A program made the translations under genes and the position numbers. From Verrucomicrobiia bacterium (GTDB lineage Bacteria; Verrucomicrobiota; Verrucomicrobiia; Limisphaerales; UBA11358), in NCBI GenBank assembly GCA_030038175.1, contig JASHPN010000019.1:1-40208 (forward strand): DNA of 40,208 nt. The letters run 5' to 3'. Shown here in pieces: positions 25,926-35,009 of this stretch (positions are counted from its first letter, which is position 1; each line of letters starts with the position of its first letter). The notes under the pieces are model-generated. The model was not told the origin of the DNA. It ran no database searches and saw only the letters and a program-made list of their open reading frames with translations.

Positions 25926-28460
25926 TCAATTCGGGATCCACTGGTCGCCCATTGTGATATCCCCGGAGAGCTGGATATCCGCGCTCGAGTCGCCCAACTC
26001 GATTTTGTAGTTGCCGGCTATGACGTGCCAGGCCTGGCGCTTGTCATCATAGTACGCAAAATCAGCCGGTTCGAGCGGCAGCGACAGGGTCGCGGTTTCT
26101 CCCGGGTCCAAAAAAATCCTTTGAAAGCCCTTCAACTCGCGAAGCGGCCGTTCAACGGGTGATTTCGGGGGATGAATGTAAAGTTGTGCCACTTCAGCGC
26201 CACTGCGCTGGCCGATATTCTTCAGATCAACCCGGACCATAATCCGGCCGTCGTTTTCAAGCCTCAGGCGGGAGAATTGAAAACTCGTATAGCTCATTCC
26301 GAAACCAAACGGAAATTCGGGCGCCACTCCTTTTGTCAGATAATAACGGTATCCTACAAAGACACCCTCCTTGTAGTACACGAAGTCCTTGTCTTCGCTT
26401 CCAATAGCATGCGAAGGACTTTCCTTCAGATTTTTCGGCCAGGTAAACGGCAGTTTGCCGGAGGGATTGATGTCTCCGAATAATGCGTTCGCCACCGCAG
26501 TTCCGGCGCGGCTGCCGCCGTACCATGCTTCCAGCACAGCAGGAACGTTGTTCAACCATCCGTCCATGGTCAACGGGGAACCGTTGATGAGCACGACGAT
26601 AGTTTTCGGGTTAATCCGGCTCAAGTGGTTGATTATGTCCCTTTGTGCCTGGGGGAAATCCATATTGAGACGGTCGCGCCCCTCGGCATCGAGGCTGTGA
26701 TCTACCCCTCCGACGAAGACGACGCCATCAGCCATTTTGGCCTGCGCGTCAACGGCGGCCATTTCCCGGCGAATGGCCTGTGAATTCCGGGGTTTGGCCC
26801 AATCCAGGCTCAGGAAGGCGTCGCCGGGGCCTTTGTGATATTCCACTTCGAGGAAGAAAGGCTTCCCTTTAACCATTTGAACAATTGCAATGGCTTCGCC
26901 GTTTCCGCGGTCACGCATGGTGACGGCAATCGGGGCGCCATTCGCGTCCGAATACAACCAGGCCTGGTTGTCCGTCTTGACCCGCAAACTATAGGTGCCG
27001 GTTACGGGAGGGAAGATGCAGGCGCAAAATCGGGCGCTGAAATTGTTCGGGTTTATCCGGCTGACGTCCGGCGATTTCATTTCCCAATTGAAATTAAGAT
27101 TGCTTTCCCGGCGCGTTACGGCCGGAGTTCCGCTGATTTCGCCGTTGTAATAATTGGCCAGGAAACCCGGCCGGCCATCCGGCGTTTGCAGATATTTTTC
27201 GTCAATGGGTTCAAACCCGCCCAGCGCATCGCGCGAAATATAGGAAACTTCGATATTTGTTCCCGCTGCTTCGCGGATGCCGTTCAAGACCGTCACTTCA
27301 TCCGGCGAACTGACCCACGAACTCCCGCCCAAACCAGGGAGGCAGAATCTTTGATTTGCATTGGGGCCCAGGACCAGTATTCGCTTGATGGCGCCGCGGT
27401 TGAGCGGCAGGACACGGTTGTCATTTTTTAGCAAAACGAGCCCTTCTTCCGCCGCTCTCAGGGCAATGTTTTGGTGGGCGGCCAAATCAACGGTTCCTTC
27501 CGGTTTGATTCCCCCGGGATCCAGGTTTCCGGCCCAGGCCATGACTCGCAGGATTCTCCGGACTTTGTCGTCAATGACGCTCTCAGGAACCTGTCCCGCC
27601 TTAATTGCCGCGCGCAGCGGTTCCCCGAAAAGCGACTCGTCAGGGCGGGATTGGTTTGAGATATCCAGGCCTGCGAGCGCCGCTTTGACCGCCGAGTGCG
27701 TCCCATTGCCGTCGGTCAAAATGACCCCCTTAAATCCCCAGGTATTTTCCAGGACATCCGTCAAAAGGAAATGGCTATCGCTGCAAAAGTCGTCGTTTAA
27801 ACCGTTGGCCGCGGTCATGATGGCCAGGGCGTGACCCTCCTCCACGGCGGCTTTAAATGCCGGGAAATAAATTTCGCGCAAAGCGCGCTCATCAACCATG
27901 GACATGTAATTGTCGCGATTCCAATCCCGATTGTTGCAGGCAAAGTGTTTGACGCACGCCACCACATGCTGGCTTTGCAGTCCATGGACAAAAGCAACCG
28001 CCAACCGGGTATTCAAATAGGGATCTTCGGTGTAATACTCGAAAAAACGCCCCCCGAGCGGATCCCGATCAATATTCACCGCCGGGCCAAAGAGCATCCC
28101 AATGCCTTTGGCCCGGCATTCCTCCCCCATCGCCGTGGCGGTTTCCTTGATCAATGGAGGATCAAAGGAGGCCCCCAGGCTCAGGCCGCACGGGTACCCG
28201 ACCGGACCATGCGGACCGCGCGGGCCGTCTGACGCGCGCAGGATCGGGATGCCAAGGCTTGGAACCCCGTTGAATCTCGTCGAACCGGCCACGGTCAACA
28301 GCCTGACTTTTTCCTCCAGCGACAACCGCCTCATGACGTCATCCACTCTTTGGTCAATAGATTTGGCAGGGTCCTGATAGACCGGCGTTCCCTGGGCAAA
28401 AGCGGATCCCCCGATTCCCAAACCCAGACTGGCCGCCAGAAAAAGATTGAAACACCTCAT
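25926..28460 (-). CDS. secreted GH3 beta-glycosidase with PA14 insert
   Basis: 844 residues from the ATG at 28460, which is preceded by GAGGGA at good spacing and followed by a signal peptide (MRCFNLFLAASLGLGIGGSAFAQ). The TIM-barrel domain contains CVKHFACNN and the nucleophile D250 in GVILTDGNGTHS. The second alpha/beta domain is interrupted by a PA14 module at about residues 435-560 (LANYYNGEISG...GTYSLRVKTDNQAWLY), as in some beta-glucosidases where the insert shapes the active site. A fibronectin-III-like domain ends the protein (GAEVAQLYIHPP...RPLRELKGFQR). The likely substrate is a beta-linked gluco- or xylo-oligosaccharide. Confidence 0.94.
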   Translation of the reverse strand: MRCFNLFLAASLGLGIGGSAFAQGTPVYQDPAKSIDQRVDDVMRRLSLEEKVRLLTVAGSTRFNGVPSLGIPILRASDGPRGPHGPVGYPCGLSLGASFDPPLIKETATAMGEECRAKGIGMLFGPAVNIDRDPLGGRFFEYYTEDPYLNTRLAVAFVHGLQSQHVVACVKHFACNNRDWNRDNYMSMVDERALREIYFPAFKAAVEEGHALAIMTAANGLNDDFCSDSHFLLTDVLENTWGFKGVILTDGNGTHSAVKAALAGLDISNQSRPDESLFGEPLRAAIKAGQVPESVIDDKVRRILRVMAWAGNLDPGGIKPEGTVDLAAHQNIALRAAEEGLVLLKNDNRVLPLNRGAIKRILVLGPNANQRFCLPGLGGSSWVSSPDEVTVLNGIREAAGTNIEVSYISRDALGGFEPIDEKYLQTPDGRPGFLANYYNGEISGTPAVTRRESNLNFNWEMKSPDVSRINPNNFSARFCACIFPPVTGTYSLRVKTDNQAWLYSDANGAPIAVTMRDRGNGEAIAIVQMVKGKPFFLEVEYHKGPGDAFLSLDWAKPRNSQAIRREMAAVDAQAKMADGVVFVGGVDHSLDAEGRDRLNMDFPQAQRDIINHLSRINPKTIVVLINGSPLTMDGWLNNVPAVLEAWYGGSRAGTAVANALFGDINPSGKLPFTWPKNLKESPSHAIGSEDKDFVYYKEGVFVGYRYYLTKGVAPEFPFGFGMSYTSFQFSRLRLENDGRIMVRVDLKNIGQRSGAEVAQLYIHPPKSPVERPLRELKGFQRIFLDPGETATLSLPLEPADFAYYDDKRQAWHVIAGNYKIELGDSSADIQLSGDITMGDQWIPN

Positions 28461-28492
28461 AATTCCCTCGTTGTAAGACGCCTTGCCGGTTT

Positions 28493-29419
28493 TCAATTTG
28501 CCGCCGCCTGGGTGAAATGACTGGAGACCCAGAAAACATCCTGGTTGTCTGGCACTGCGGTATAGGTGCCGCCGTCATACACATAAATGACGGTCCGAAC
28601 GGCGCCGGGGTTTCGCCAGGGATGAATCTCAGTATGCCCGTCGGCAAAGGCAAACGCGCAGGCATTGCCATGGCACTTGGTCGGCATGTCGTCCCAATGG
28701 GTCTGGCTGGGCAATAGAGCCATGCTGAACGTCCAGTCTCCATCGTTGATCGTGTCCGGGCATTCATCGGTCAGGACGATGACGTCTGCCGGCCCCAGGC
28801 CGATCATTTGGTTGGCTTTGGAGTAGATTTGCCAATTCCCGCTTGCGTTTGGGGCCTTTGCGTATTGATTGAGTTCCCGCTGCGGCCGTGGATCCCCCTG
28901 GAGGTCGATAGTGCCAATCGCGCCGCTCATCGAGTAGCTGCGCACGCGCGGTTGGCCCTGGCCTGGACCGCCGTTCATACAGCTCTGGTCCGCCGGACAA
29001 CGATAGGCCTTCGGGTTGCTGATATCGGCGGCCAACTGGGAATACTTCGGATCCACCAGTACCGGCCAATTGGTGGTGTCCAGGTTGCCATAGGTCATAT
29101 TTCCGATGACCCAATTGGGGATGGTATTGCCATTTTGTGGAGAATCGCCGCCGGGATCGCCCGTACCGCAGTTGATGGGAAAATAGGTGTTGTCGTTAAC
29201 GTACATCAGCCAGCCGGTGACTACTTCGTGCAAATTGTTCATACAGTCGGTTCCCTGCGCCCGCATTTTCGCCTGGTCCAAGACCGGCATCAGCATGGCC
29301 GCCAGTATCGCGATAATGGCAATGACCACAAGTAATTCAATCAGCGTGAAGGCGCACGGGCGCGCCTGGGCGGCCGCCCGCGGTGATCCTGGATTTCCGT
29401 TGTTAACTGTCTTGTTCAT
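28493..29419 (-). CDS. pseudopilin with type IV prepilin signal and C-terminal H-x9-DG-type motif
   Basis: 308 residues. A charged leader ends in [18 protein letters not shown], the prepilin peptidase cleavage and N-methylation site with its hydrophobic helix. The C-terminal segment [20 protein letters not shown] is the ADGH motif seen in the very large pseudopilin families of Planctomycetes, Verrucomicrobia and Lentisphaerae. Such proteins would assemble on or pass through a type II secretion/type IV pilus-like system, but their actual role is unknown. It lies between the LamG giant gene (57 nt upstream) and GH3 (32 nt downstream) on the same strand, which puts it inside a glycan operon. Confidence 0.92.
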   Translation of the reverse strand: MNKTVNNGNPGSPRAAAQARPCAFTLIELLVVIAIIAILAAMLMPVLDQAKMRAQGTDCMNNLHEVVTGWLMYVNDNTYFPINCGTGDPGGDSPQNGNTIPNWVIGNMTYGNLDTTNWPVLVDPKYSQLAADISNPKAYRCPADQSCMNGGPGQGQPRVRSYSMSGAIGTIDLQGDPRPQRELNQYAKAPNASGNWQIYSKANQMIGLGPADVIVLTDECPDTINDGDWTFSMALLPSQTHWDDMPTKCHGNACAFAFADGHTEIHPWRNPGAVRTVIYVYDGGTYTAVPDNQDVFWVSSHFTQAAAN

Positions 29420-29434
29420 ATTTCAGAATTCGCC

Positions 29435-29486
29435 ATAGTCCGGCCCCCGAATTTGAGCGCCATGCCCGGGATGGATTACGGACTAT
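29435..29486. repeat. 8-bp inverted repeat spanning the LamG gene stop
   Basis: ATAGTCCG (29435-29442) and CGGACTAT (29479-29486) can pair across 36 nt that include CCCGGG. The hairpin would enclose the end of the LamG gene and lie just before the pseudopilin start. It could be an intercistronic RNA structure setting the ratio of the two proteins, or chance. Confidence 0.35.
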
Positions 29487-32400
29487 AGATTAGGCGGTAG
29501 AAGACGCTGCCGTTGGTGAGGTTGATCGGAACAATGAGCAAGTTGGTGGTGCTGGAACCGCTCACGTTCACCCAATTGGTCCCTAATCCGACGGACAGGC
29601 TGTTGGTCTGCGCCTGCAGCGTCCAGCCTAAATGGTCGGCAGGCCAACTCAACGTCAGTTGATGATTTGGGGTGGCCGAGAAAACGATATTTGTCGGATT
29701 GCTGCTCACGGTCACCGGTTCACTGTTTACGTAGATTGCTTGAATTTGAGCCGCCGTCAAAGCGTTTGTAAAGAGCGCCGCCTGCGCCAGCGCACCGGCA
29801 AAAAATTGCTGGGCATTGGGAACCTGGGTGAAATCGGCGTTGCCGCCCAGAAACAGATGCGCGCTGGTTTCATTAGTCATCACGCCGGTCGCCGCCGCCG
29901 AGTTATTTAACTGCCCGTCCAGATACAGACTGATATTGGTGCCGTCGAAAACTCCCGCTACCTGGTGCCAATTTCCGTCGTTGAACGCTTCCGTTGAACC
30001 AACGGCGCCGCCGCTGTACAGGCTCCACGCGATCAAGCCGCCGGCGGTCATATTCAAGGTCCAGTTTTGCCCTCCGTGACCCATCAGGGTTTGAAGCCGC
30101 AGGTCGGCCGGATAGGCCCGGAACCAGGTCATCACGGCAAACGGTTGGGTCCCCGTGGGATTAAAGGCTGGATCATAGCCGGCGTCCACGCAGGAAATTT
30201 CACCATTGACGGGCGCCGCGACCGTGTTGCTGCCGCCGGCCCCGATGAGAGTGGGGCCACTCACCTCCCCAGGCGTTATTCCCGAAAGGTAGGCGCCGTT
30301 GGGCGCCGCCGAACCGTAGTTGACCGCTTCGGGACAATATAGCGCGCTCACATTCGTGTAGGCCGGGCAGTCCATGCGGTAATACAACAGCGGATGATCG
30401 TTCTCAACGGTTTGGAAATAATTCGAACCTGCGGTGGTCGCGGCCAGGTAGTGGTTCGAGGCCTGCTGGGCGGTGAGCACGTTCGTATAAACCGCCACCT
30501 CGTCCTCATACCCATTGAACGGTCGTATCGGCGCGTTGTTGTTCCACAGGCCGTTGCCGATGGTTAGAGGCGCGCCAGTTTGGATGGTCATGGTGGCATT
30601 GGTCGTTCCCTGGAGAACGCCGTCCAGGTAGAAGTTGACATTGGTGCCGTCATAAGTAAGGACACAATGATACCATTGATTGGGGGCCGGAACGGGATAA
30701 TTGAATTGCTGGTACGCTCCATTTTGCGCGGAATTTCGGAAGATGGCCGCAATCTGTCCGTTGCCGGCAGTAGTCCAGCACAACCGGACGCCGCTCAGAC
30801 CATCTCCCTGGCCCACCAGGTCCTGGGTGGAAAGGCCTTTGTTGGCTGCGTTCATCCAGGCTTCCAAGGTCAGGGGCGGTTGCAGGGTGAGCGCCGGAAC
30901 CTTCCGGGGAACGAACAGGAAGCTGTCGAGGTAGGTGGTGGTGGTTCCCGGAAAATAAACACAAGGGTCGTTGTCGCCGGACGCCGTCAAGGCGCCGGTT
31001 TGGCCAAAGGTCACGTCGGCGGCATTCGTGACCGCGTAATAGGCATTGCCGACTGCGCCCAGCGTGCCGTAGTTGGTTTCCATCGTAACCGCAGCCGGGC
31101 CGTTGGTTTCCTGCAACGGCCAATAGCCCGCCGGATTCAGGGCTAAAATGCTTGCGGCGTATGCGTTGGTCAATTGCGGGAGGCTCGTAAAGGCTGAAAC
31201 GGTGCTGGTGGCCGCGCCAAAGACGTTCGTGATGACCACCCAATAGGCCGAACTGCCGGGAGCTCCGGCGGTCGCCGTATCACTCGCGTTGGTCTGGCCC
31301 GCAAGCGGAGTTCCGGCTTGGTACCATTGATAGCCAAACGGAAGCATTCCATTCGCTGCGATCGCATAAGAGTAGGATTTTCCGGAAACCATGGTGATCT
31401 GGGCGGGCAGATCCTGGGTGATTTGCGGCGGGTTGGTGAAGATCGCCAGCGCCACATACACGTTGGTTGTGCCGTAAGCACCACTCACAGTTAATTCCAA
31501 CTGATCGTTGTTCCAGCCGGCTGGAACGCTGCCAACCGACAGCGTGGCATTGAGCAAATCGCCGTTGGTTGTCCCCAGCACAATATTGGTGCCGCCATGG
31601 ACATCCGACCAGATAAAATTCAGCGGTCCCGTGCCGATGGCTGCCGACGGAATCACCAGCGGACCTCCTCCATTGGTTTCTACGGCAGTCGAGGGCGGTT
31701 GCGTAAAGAATGGCGGGACGCCCGATACCGCATACTGGTCCGCGATTTGGCTGGCGGTCATGGCATAGTTGTAAACCGACACGTCATTGACGTAGCCGTA
31801 AAATTGATACGTGAAGTTCCGTTCGGTCACATCAGCCGCCGCAGCGCCAATCGTCATGGGCGCCGGAGTCTCGTAGATCCCCACGCCATTCGGAATGGAC
31901 GCCTGGCTGGCAAGCCTGCCGTCAATGTACAGATACAACTGGCCATTGGCCTGATCGCACACGCCGGCCAAATGATGCCAGTTGTTATCCAAAGGTACCG
32001 TGTTGCTGGCATCACAAATGTACTGGATGCCGTTCGTGTCACAGACAAAGAAGCGATAATGCGTTGTGGTGGAATCAATGCTTAAGCTGAACTGGTCATT
32101 GACGCCATAGACTCCCTTGGCCACCACGGGCGCGCCGTAGATTTGTCCGCCGCTGTAGCCGTTGGCCCAGGCTTCCACAGTGAACTCTCCGTTTGAGCCT
32201 CCGCTCTCGGCAAAATCCACGCCCTGGATCCATCCGGCCAGGCTGTCAATGAAACTGATGGAGTTTTCGCCAAAGGACGCCGACGTCTCGGTCGGGTCGG
32301 TGGTGGGGTTATAGCCGCCCTGGCTCAGGACCGTATTGGTATAGATGCCGTCGTTGCCGCCTGCATAATCGTGGCAAAGGGCGCCGTCGTTGCCGTCATA

Positions 32401-34662
32401 AAATCCGTTTCCATCGTCCGGCTCATTCAATCGCCAATAGCCGATCGGGTCGCCGGCCAGCACGGCCTGTGGATAGGGCGCTGTGGGAGCGGCAACGACC
32501 GAGACATTCCAAACCGTGCTGGTCACCGAACCCCCGATATTTGTCACAATACAATAGTTCGTGAAGCCGACCTGCAAATTGGTCAACTCGAGGCTGGCAT
32601 TGGTGGCCGCGCCGTCCACCACGCCGTTGGTGAACCATTGATAATCGTAAGGGGCGCTCCCGCTTACGGACAGCGTAAATGTGGGATTCGCGCCGGCGAA
32701 GAGCGTTATCAGGTTGGTATAGCTGACGGGATATTGGCTGACGATAGTCGGAAGCATATTAACGGTAAGGCTGGCCAGCGTGCTGGTGATCGAGCCGTCG
32801 CTGTTGGTGATGACGACGTAGTAATATCCGCTGTCCGCGCTGGTCAGATTTGTCACGGTCAACTGGGAAGTGGCCGAATTGGTGTAGTGAACTACATTGT
32901 CAGACAGTTGAGTCGCGCCGGCATAATTTGAGCTTGTGTTAAAGAACCATTGATAGCCCAGCGGTGCGCTGCCGCCGGCCTGGACGCCGAAATAGATATA
33001 AGTGCCCGGACCGCCATTGACCACGCGGCCGGAAACCGGCTGGCCGGCCACGTAGGGTGCGGTTCCCGAGGCGTTGTAAAGGCTCTGAACTTGCGCTGCC
33101 GTCAGGCAATTGGTGAATAATGCCACCTCGCAGACCTGGCCGGCGAATTGCCGCCCAATCCCCGTCGGATTGTTAGTGTAGCTCGGATCGGCCCCGATCA
33201 ATACGTCCTGCCCCGAGCCGGCGCCATTGGTAAAAACAGCCGCGGTTTTGGTGGCGGCCAGGACGCCGTCCACGTAAAGTGATTCCGTATTGGTTCCATT
33301 ATAGGTATAGAACATTTGGTGCCAGTTGCCATCGTTGTAAACCGTCGTGGAAGCTAGGTCATTGGCCGGCGTGGCCGTGACGGCGCCATTGCCGGAATTG
33401 CACTCAATGATCCCTGCGGGGGTCAGCACAATCTGCCACGAAGAACTGCCGTGACCGACGATGCTTTGCGTCCGGCTATCGGTGGGATTTCCTTGAAACA
33501 TGGCGGTGATGGTAAAGGGCATGCCGTTCGTGGGGCTCGCCTGGAGGAAATTATACGCCAGGGAATTGCCCGCATCAGCAAACGAACTTAGACCATTGCA
33601 AGGCAGCGAATTGGTTTTGGCCAAGCCGCCGGCCGGGATGCCATCGAGATTGTTGGGGCCGGCCGCGGCGCCGGGAGCGGCGCCCGCAGTATAAACGCCG
33701 TTGACCGCGGCGCTTCCGTAGTTCTCCAAAACGGGCAGGGTGTTGGCGGGTGGCGCGGTATAAGCGGGCGCATCCATGTGATAATAGAGCGCCGGGCTGT
33801 CTGCCAGTACGTTCGTCTCGTAAGCCCCGTAAGTGGCCGGAGCCAGCCCGGCATCGTAGTGCTTCACGATGCGGGACTGTGACAATACGTTGGTGTAGAT
33901 CGCCACTTCATCCACGGCGCCGTGAAATGGACGATCAGCGCCGGCGCTTCCCTCCCAAAATCCTCCTCCGATGGTGATGGGAATCCACGCAGTCGGGGCA
34001 AAAGTCTCGTACTTGCCGTTGATGGTGGCAACCACGTTGCCGTCCAGATACATGGTCCAATTCGTAGTTGAATCGCAGGTGACGACGATGTGATACCAGG
34101 TATTGGCCGAAACCGCCCCGCTTGTCAGCGTGACAACGGCGCTGCCGCTTTCCACCAAAACCTCATAGCCGCTGGCTGTGCCTCCATAGGCGATGCCCCA
34201 TCCATTATCATTTGCCGCTCCCGACCCGCCATTTAGCTTTTCCCCGCGCTGGCCGACGATATCACCCGAGGTCCCGGAATATCCGCTGGCCCAGCATTCA
34301 ACCGTAAAGGGAGGCTTCGTGGAAACTTGCGGCGAGGTCAAGGGGATGAGCAAATAATCCGGATTCGCAGCGCCGAAAGCCATTGCCGTATCAGTATCGC
34401 CACTCAGCGCCCCAGTGATTTGGTTGGTGATCCCGCCGCTGGAATTCTCCCACGTGCCAAAATATGCGTTGGCGATACTACCCAGCGTGCCTTCATTTGT
34501 CTCGATTGGCCCCGGCGCCGCCGGTTCGGTTTCGTGCATTGGCCAGTAAGCCACCGGGTTAAGATTGATGATATCGTTGGAGTAAGTTGACTGTGCCTGA
34601 CTGGCAGGCGCCGTCATCAGCACAGCCAGGGACGTGCACGCGAGGGTTTTAATGGCGTTCAT
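29476..34662 (-). CDS. giant secreted LamG/Ig-like modular protein
   Basis: 1728 residues from the ATG at 34662, where a signal peptide starts (MNAIKTLACTSLAVLMTAPASQAQ). The open frame continues to 35226 but overlaps the SGNH gene and a conserved upstream motif. Five concanavalin A-like LamG modules are visible, each starting with a Y-W-x-L/M-x-E or Y-Y-x-M-D string (NPVAYWPMHE, ALYYHMDAPAY, IGYWRLNEPDD, NPAGYWPLQE, LLYYRMDCPAY). Several Ig-like modules lie between (YQWFFNTSS, YQWFTNGVV, YQWYQAGTP). Modules 1-2 and 4-5 look like a duplicated pair. The C-terminal LTLSWPADHLGWTLQAQTN...FYRLIYSP is a beta-domain frequent in verrucomicrobial exported proteins. It probably binds carbohydrate at the cell surface. 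First gene of its operon. Confidence 0.9.
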   Translation of the reverse strand: MNAIKTLACTSLAVLMTAPASQAQSTYSNDIINLNPVAYWPMHETEPAAPGPIETNEGTLGSIANAYFGTWENSSGGITNQITGALSGDTDTAMAFGAANPDYLLIPLTSPQVSTKPPFTVECWASGYSGTSGDIVGQRGEKLNGGSGAANDNGWGIAYGGTASGYEVLVESGSAVVTLTSGAVSANTWYHIVVTCDSTTNWTMYLDGNVVATINGKYETFAPTAWIPITIGGGFWEGSAGADRPFHGAVDEVAIYTNVLSQSRIVKHYDAGLAPATYGAYETNVLADSPALYYHMDAPAYTAPPANTLPVLENYGSAAVNGVYTAGAAPGAAAGPNNLDGIPAGGLAKTNSLPCNGLSSFADAGNSLAYNFLQASPTNGMPFTITAMFQGNPTDSRTQSIVGHGSSSWQIVLTPAGIIECNSGNGAVTATPANDLASTTVYNDGNWHQMFYTYNGTNTESLYVDGVLAATKTAAVFTNGAGSGQDVLIGADPSYTNNPTGIGRQFAGQVCEVALFTNCLTAAQVQSLYNASGTAPYVAGQPVSGRVVNGGPGTYIYFGVQAGGSAPLGYQWFFNTSSNYAGATQLSDNVVHYTNSATSQLTVTNLTSADSGYYYVVITNSDGSITSTLASLTVNMLPTIVSQYPVSYTNLITLFAGANPTFTLSVSGSAPYDYQWFTNGVVDGAATNASLELTNLQVGFTNYCIVTNIGGSVTSTVWNVSVVAAPTAPYPQAVLAGDPIGYWRLNEPDDGNGFYDGNDGALCHDYAGGNDGIYTNTVLSQGGYNPTTDPTETSASFGENSISFIDSLAGWIQGVDFAESGGSNGEFTVEAWANGYSGGQIYGAPVVAKGVYGVNDQFSLSIDSTTTHYRFFVCDTNGIQYICDASNTVPLDNNWHHLAGVCDQANGQLYLYIDGRLASQASIPNGVGIYETPAPMTIGAAAADVTERNFTYQFYGYVNDVSVYNYAMTASQIADQYAVSGVPPFFTQPPSTAVETNGGGPLVIPSAAIGTGPLNFIWSDVHGGTNIVLGTTNGDLLNATLSVGSVPAGWNNDQLELTVSGAYGTTNVYVALAIFTNPPQITQDLPAQITMVSGKSYSYAIAANGMLPFGYQWYQAGTPLAGQTNASDTATAGAPGSSAYWVVITNVFGAATSTVSAFTSLPQLTNAYAASILALNPAGYWPLQETNGPAAVTMETNYGTLGAVGNAYYAVTNAADVTFGQTGALTASGDNDPCVYFPGTTTTYLDSFLFVPRKVPALTLQPPLTLEAWMNAANKGLSTQDLVGQGDGLSGVRLCWTTAGNGQIAAIFRNSAQNGAYQQFNYPVPAPNQWYHCVLTYDGTNVNFYLDGVLQGTTNATMTIQTGAPLTIGNGLWNNNAPIRPFNGYEDEVAVYTNVLTAQQASNHYLAATTAGSNYFQTVENDHPLLYYRMDCPAYTNVSALYCPEAVNYGSAAPNGAYLSGITPGEVSGPTLIGAGGSNTVAAPVNGEISCVDAGYDPAFNPTGTQPFAVMTWFRAYPADLRLQTLMGHGGQNWTLNMTAGGLIAWSLYSGGAVGSTEAFNDGNWHQVAGVFDGTNISLYLDGQLNNSAAATGVMTNETSAHLFLGGNADFTQVPNAQQFFAGALAQAALFTNALTAAQIQAIYVNSEPVTVSSNPTNIVFSATPNHQLTLSWPADHLGWTLQAQTNSLSVGLGTNWVNVSGSSTTNLLIVPINLTNGSVFYRLIYSP

Positions 34663-35009
34663 AACGGTCGTTTCGTTCAATTGTTTGGTTGCTCGATTTG
34701 CCGATCCGTCTGCCAAGCCGCAGATGAATTGTTCGCTCGAACATAGACGACGGAGTTTGCTGGTTCCATTTATAGAAATGACCGGGCCTTTTTTCAATGG
34801 ATAGAATGATTTTTTTCTTTGCACTTTTTGATAATTTATTAAGGATTCTCCTATCCATGACCGCAGGCAGCCATGATTAGCCAGGTTTGATTTTTCCCGC
34901 GGGTTCGGCGCCGCTGCAAACCGGTGCTTGAGGTTGGTCAGGATGAACACCGGATCGAATTTGACGGCGAGGGTATTCGCCGACTCGGCGAGGGTGAGGA
35001 GTTTGGCCC
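34663..35009. other. intergenic region upstream of the LamG operon
   Basis: 347 bp between the SGNH gene stop and the LamG start. It holds motif copy 2 (34798-34834), about 135 nt of probable untranslated leader, and the perfect palindrome TCGCCGA-C-TCGGCGA (34977-34991) just after the SGNH gene. That palindrome lacks a T-run and is not a clear terminator. No separate gene is visible. Confidence 0.6.
34798..34834 (-). promoter_or_regulatory. shared 37-bp upstream motif, copy 2
   Basis: Minus-strand reading: TTATCAAAAAGTGCAA, then AGAAAAAAA, then TCATTCTATCCA. It matches copy 3 at 32 of 37 positions without gaps, and all five differences are transitions. It ends 135 nt before the LamG start codon. 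Confidence 0.65.
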
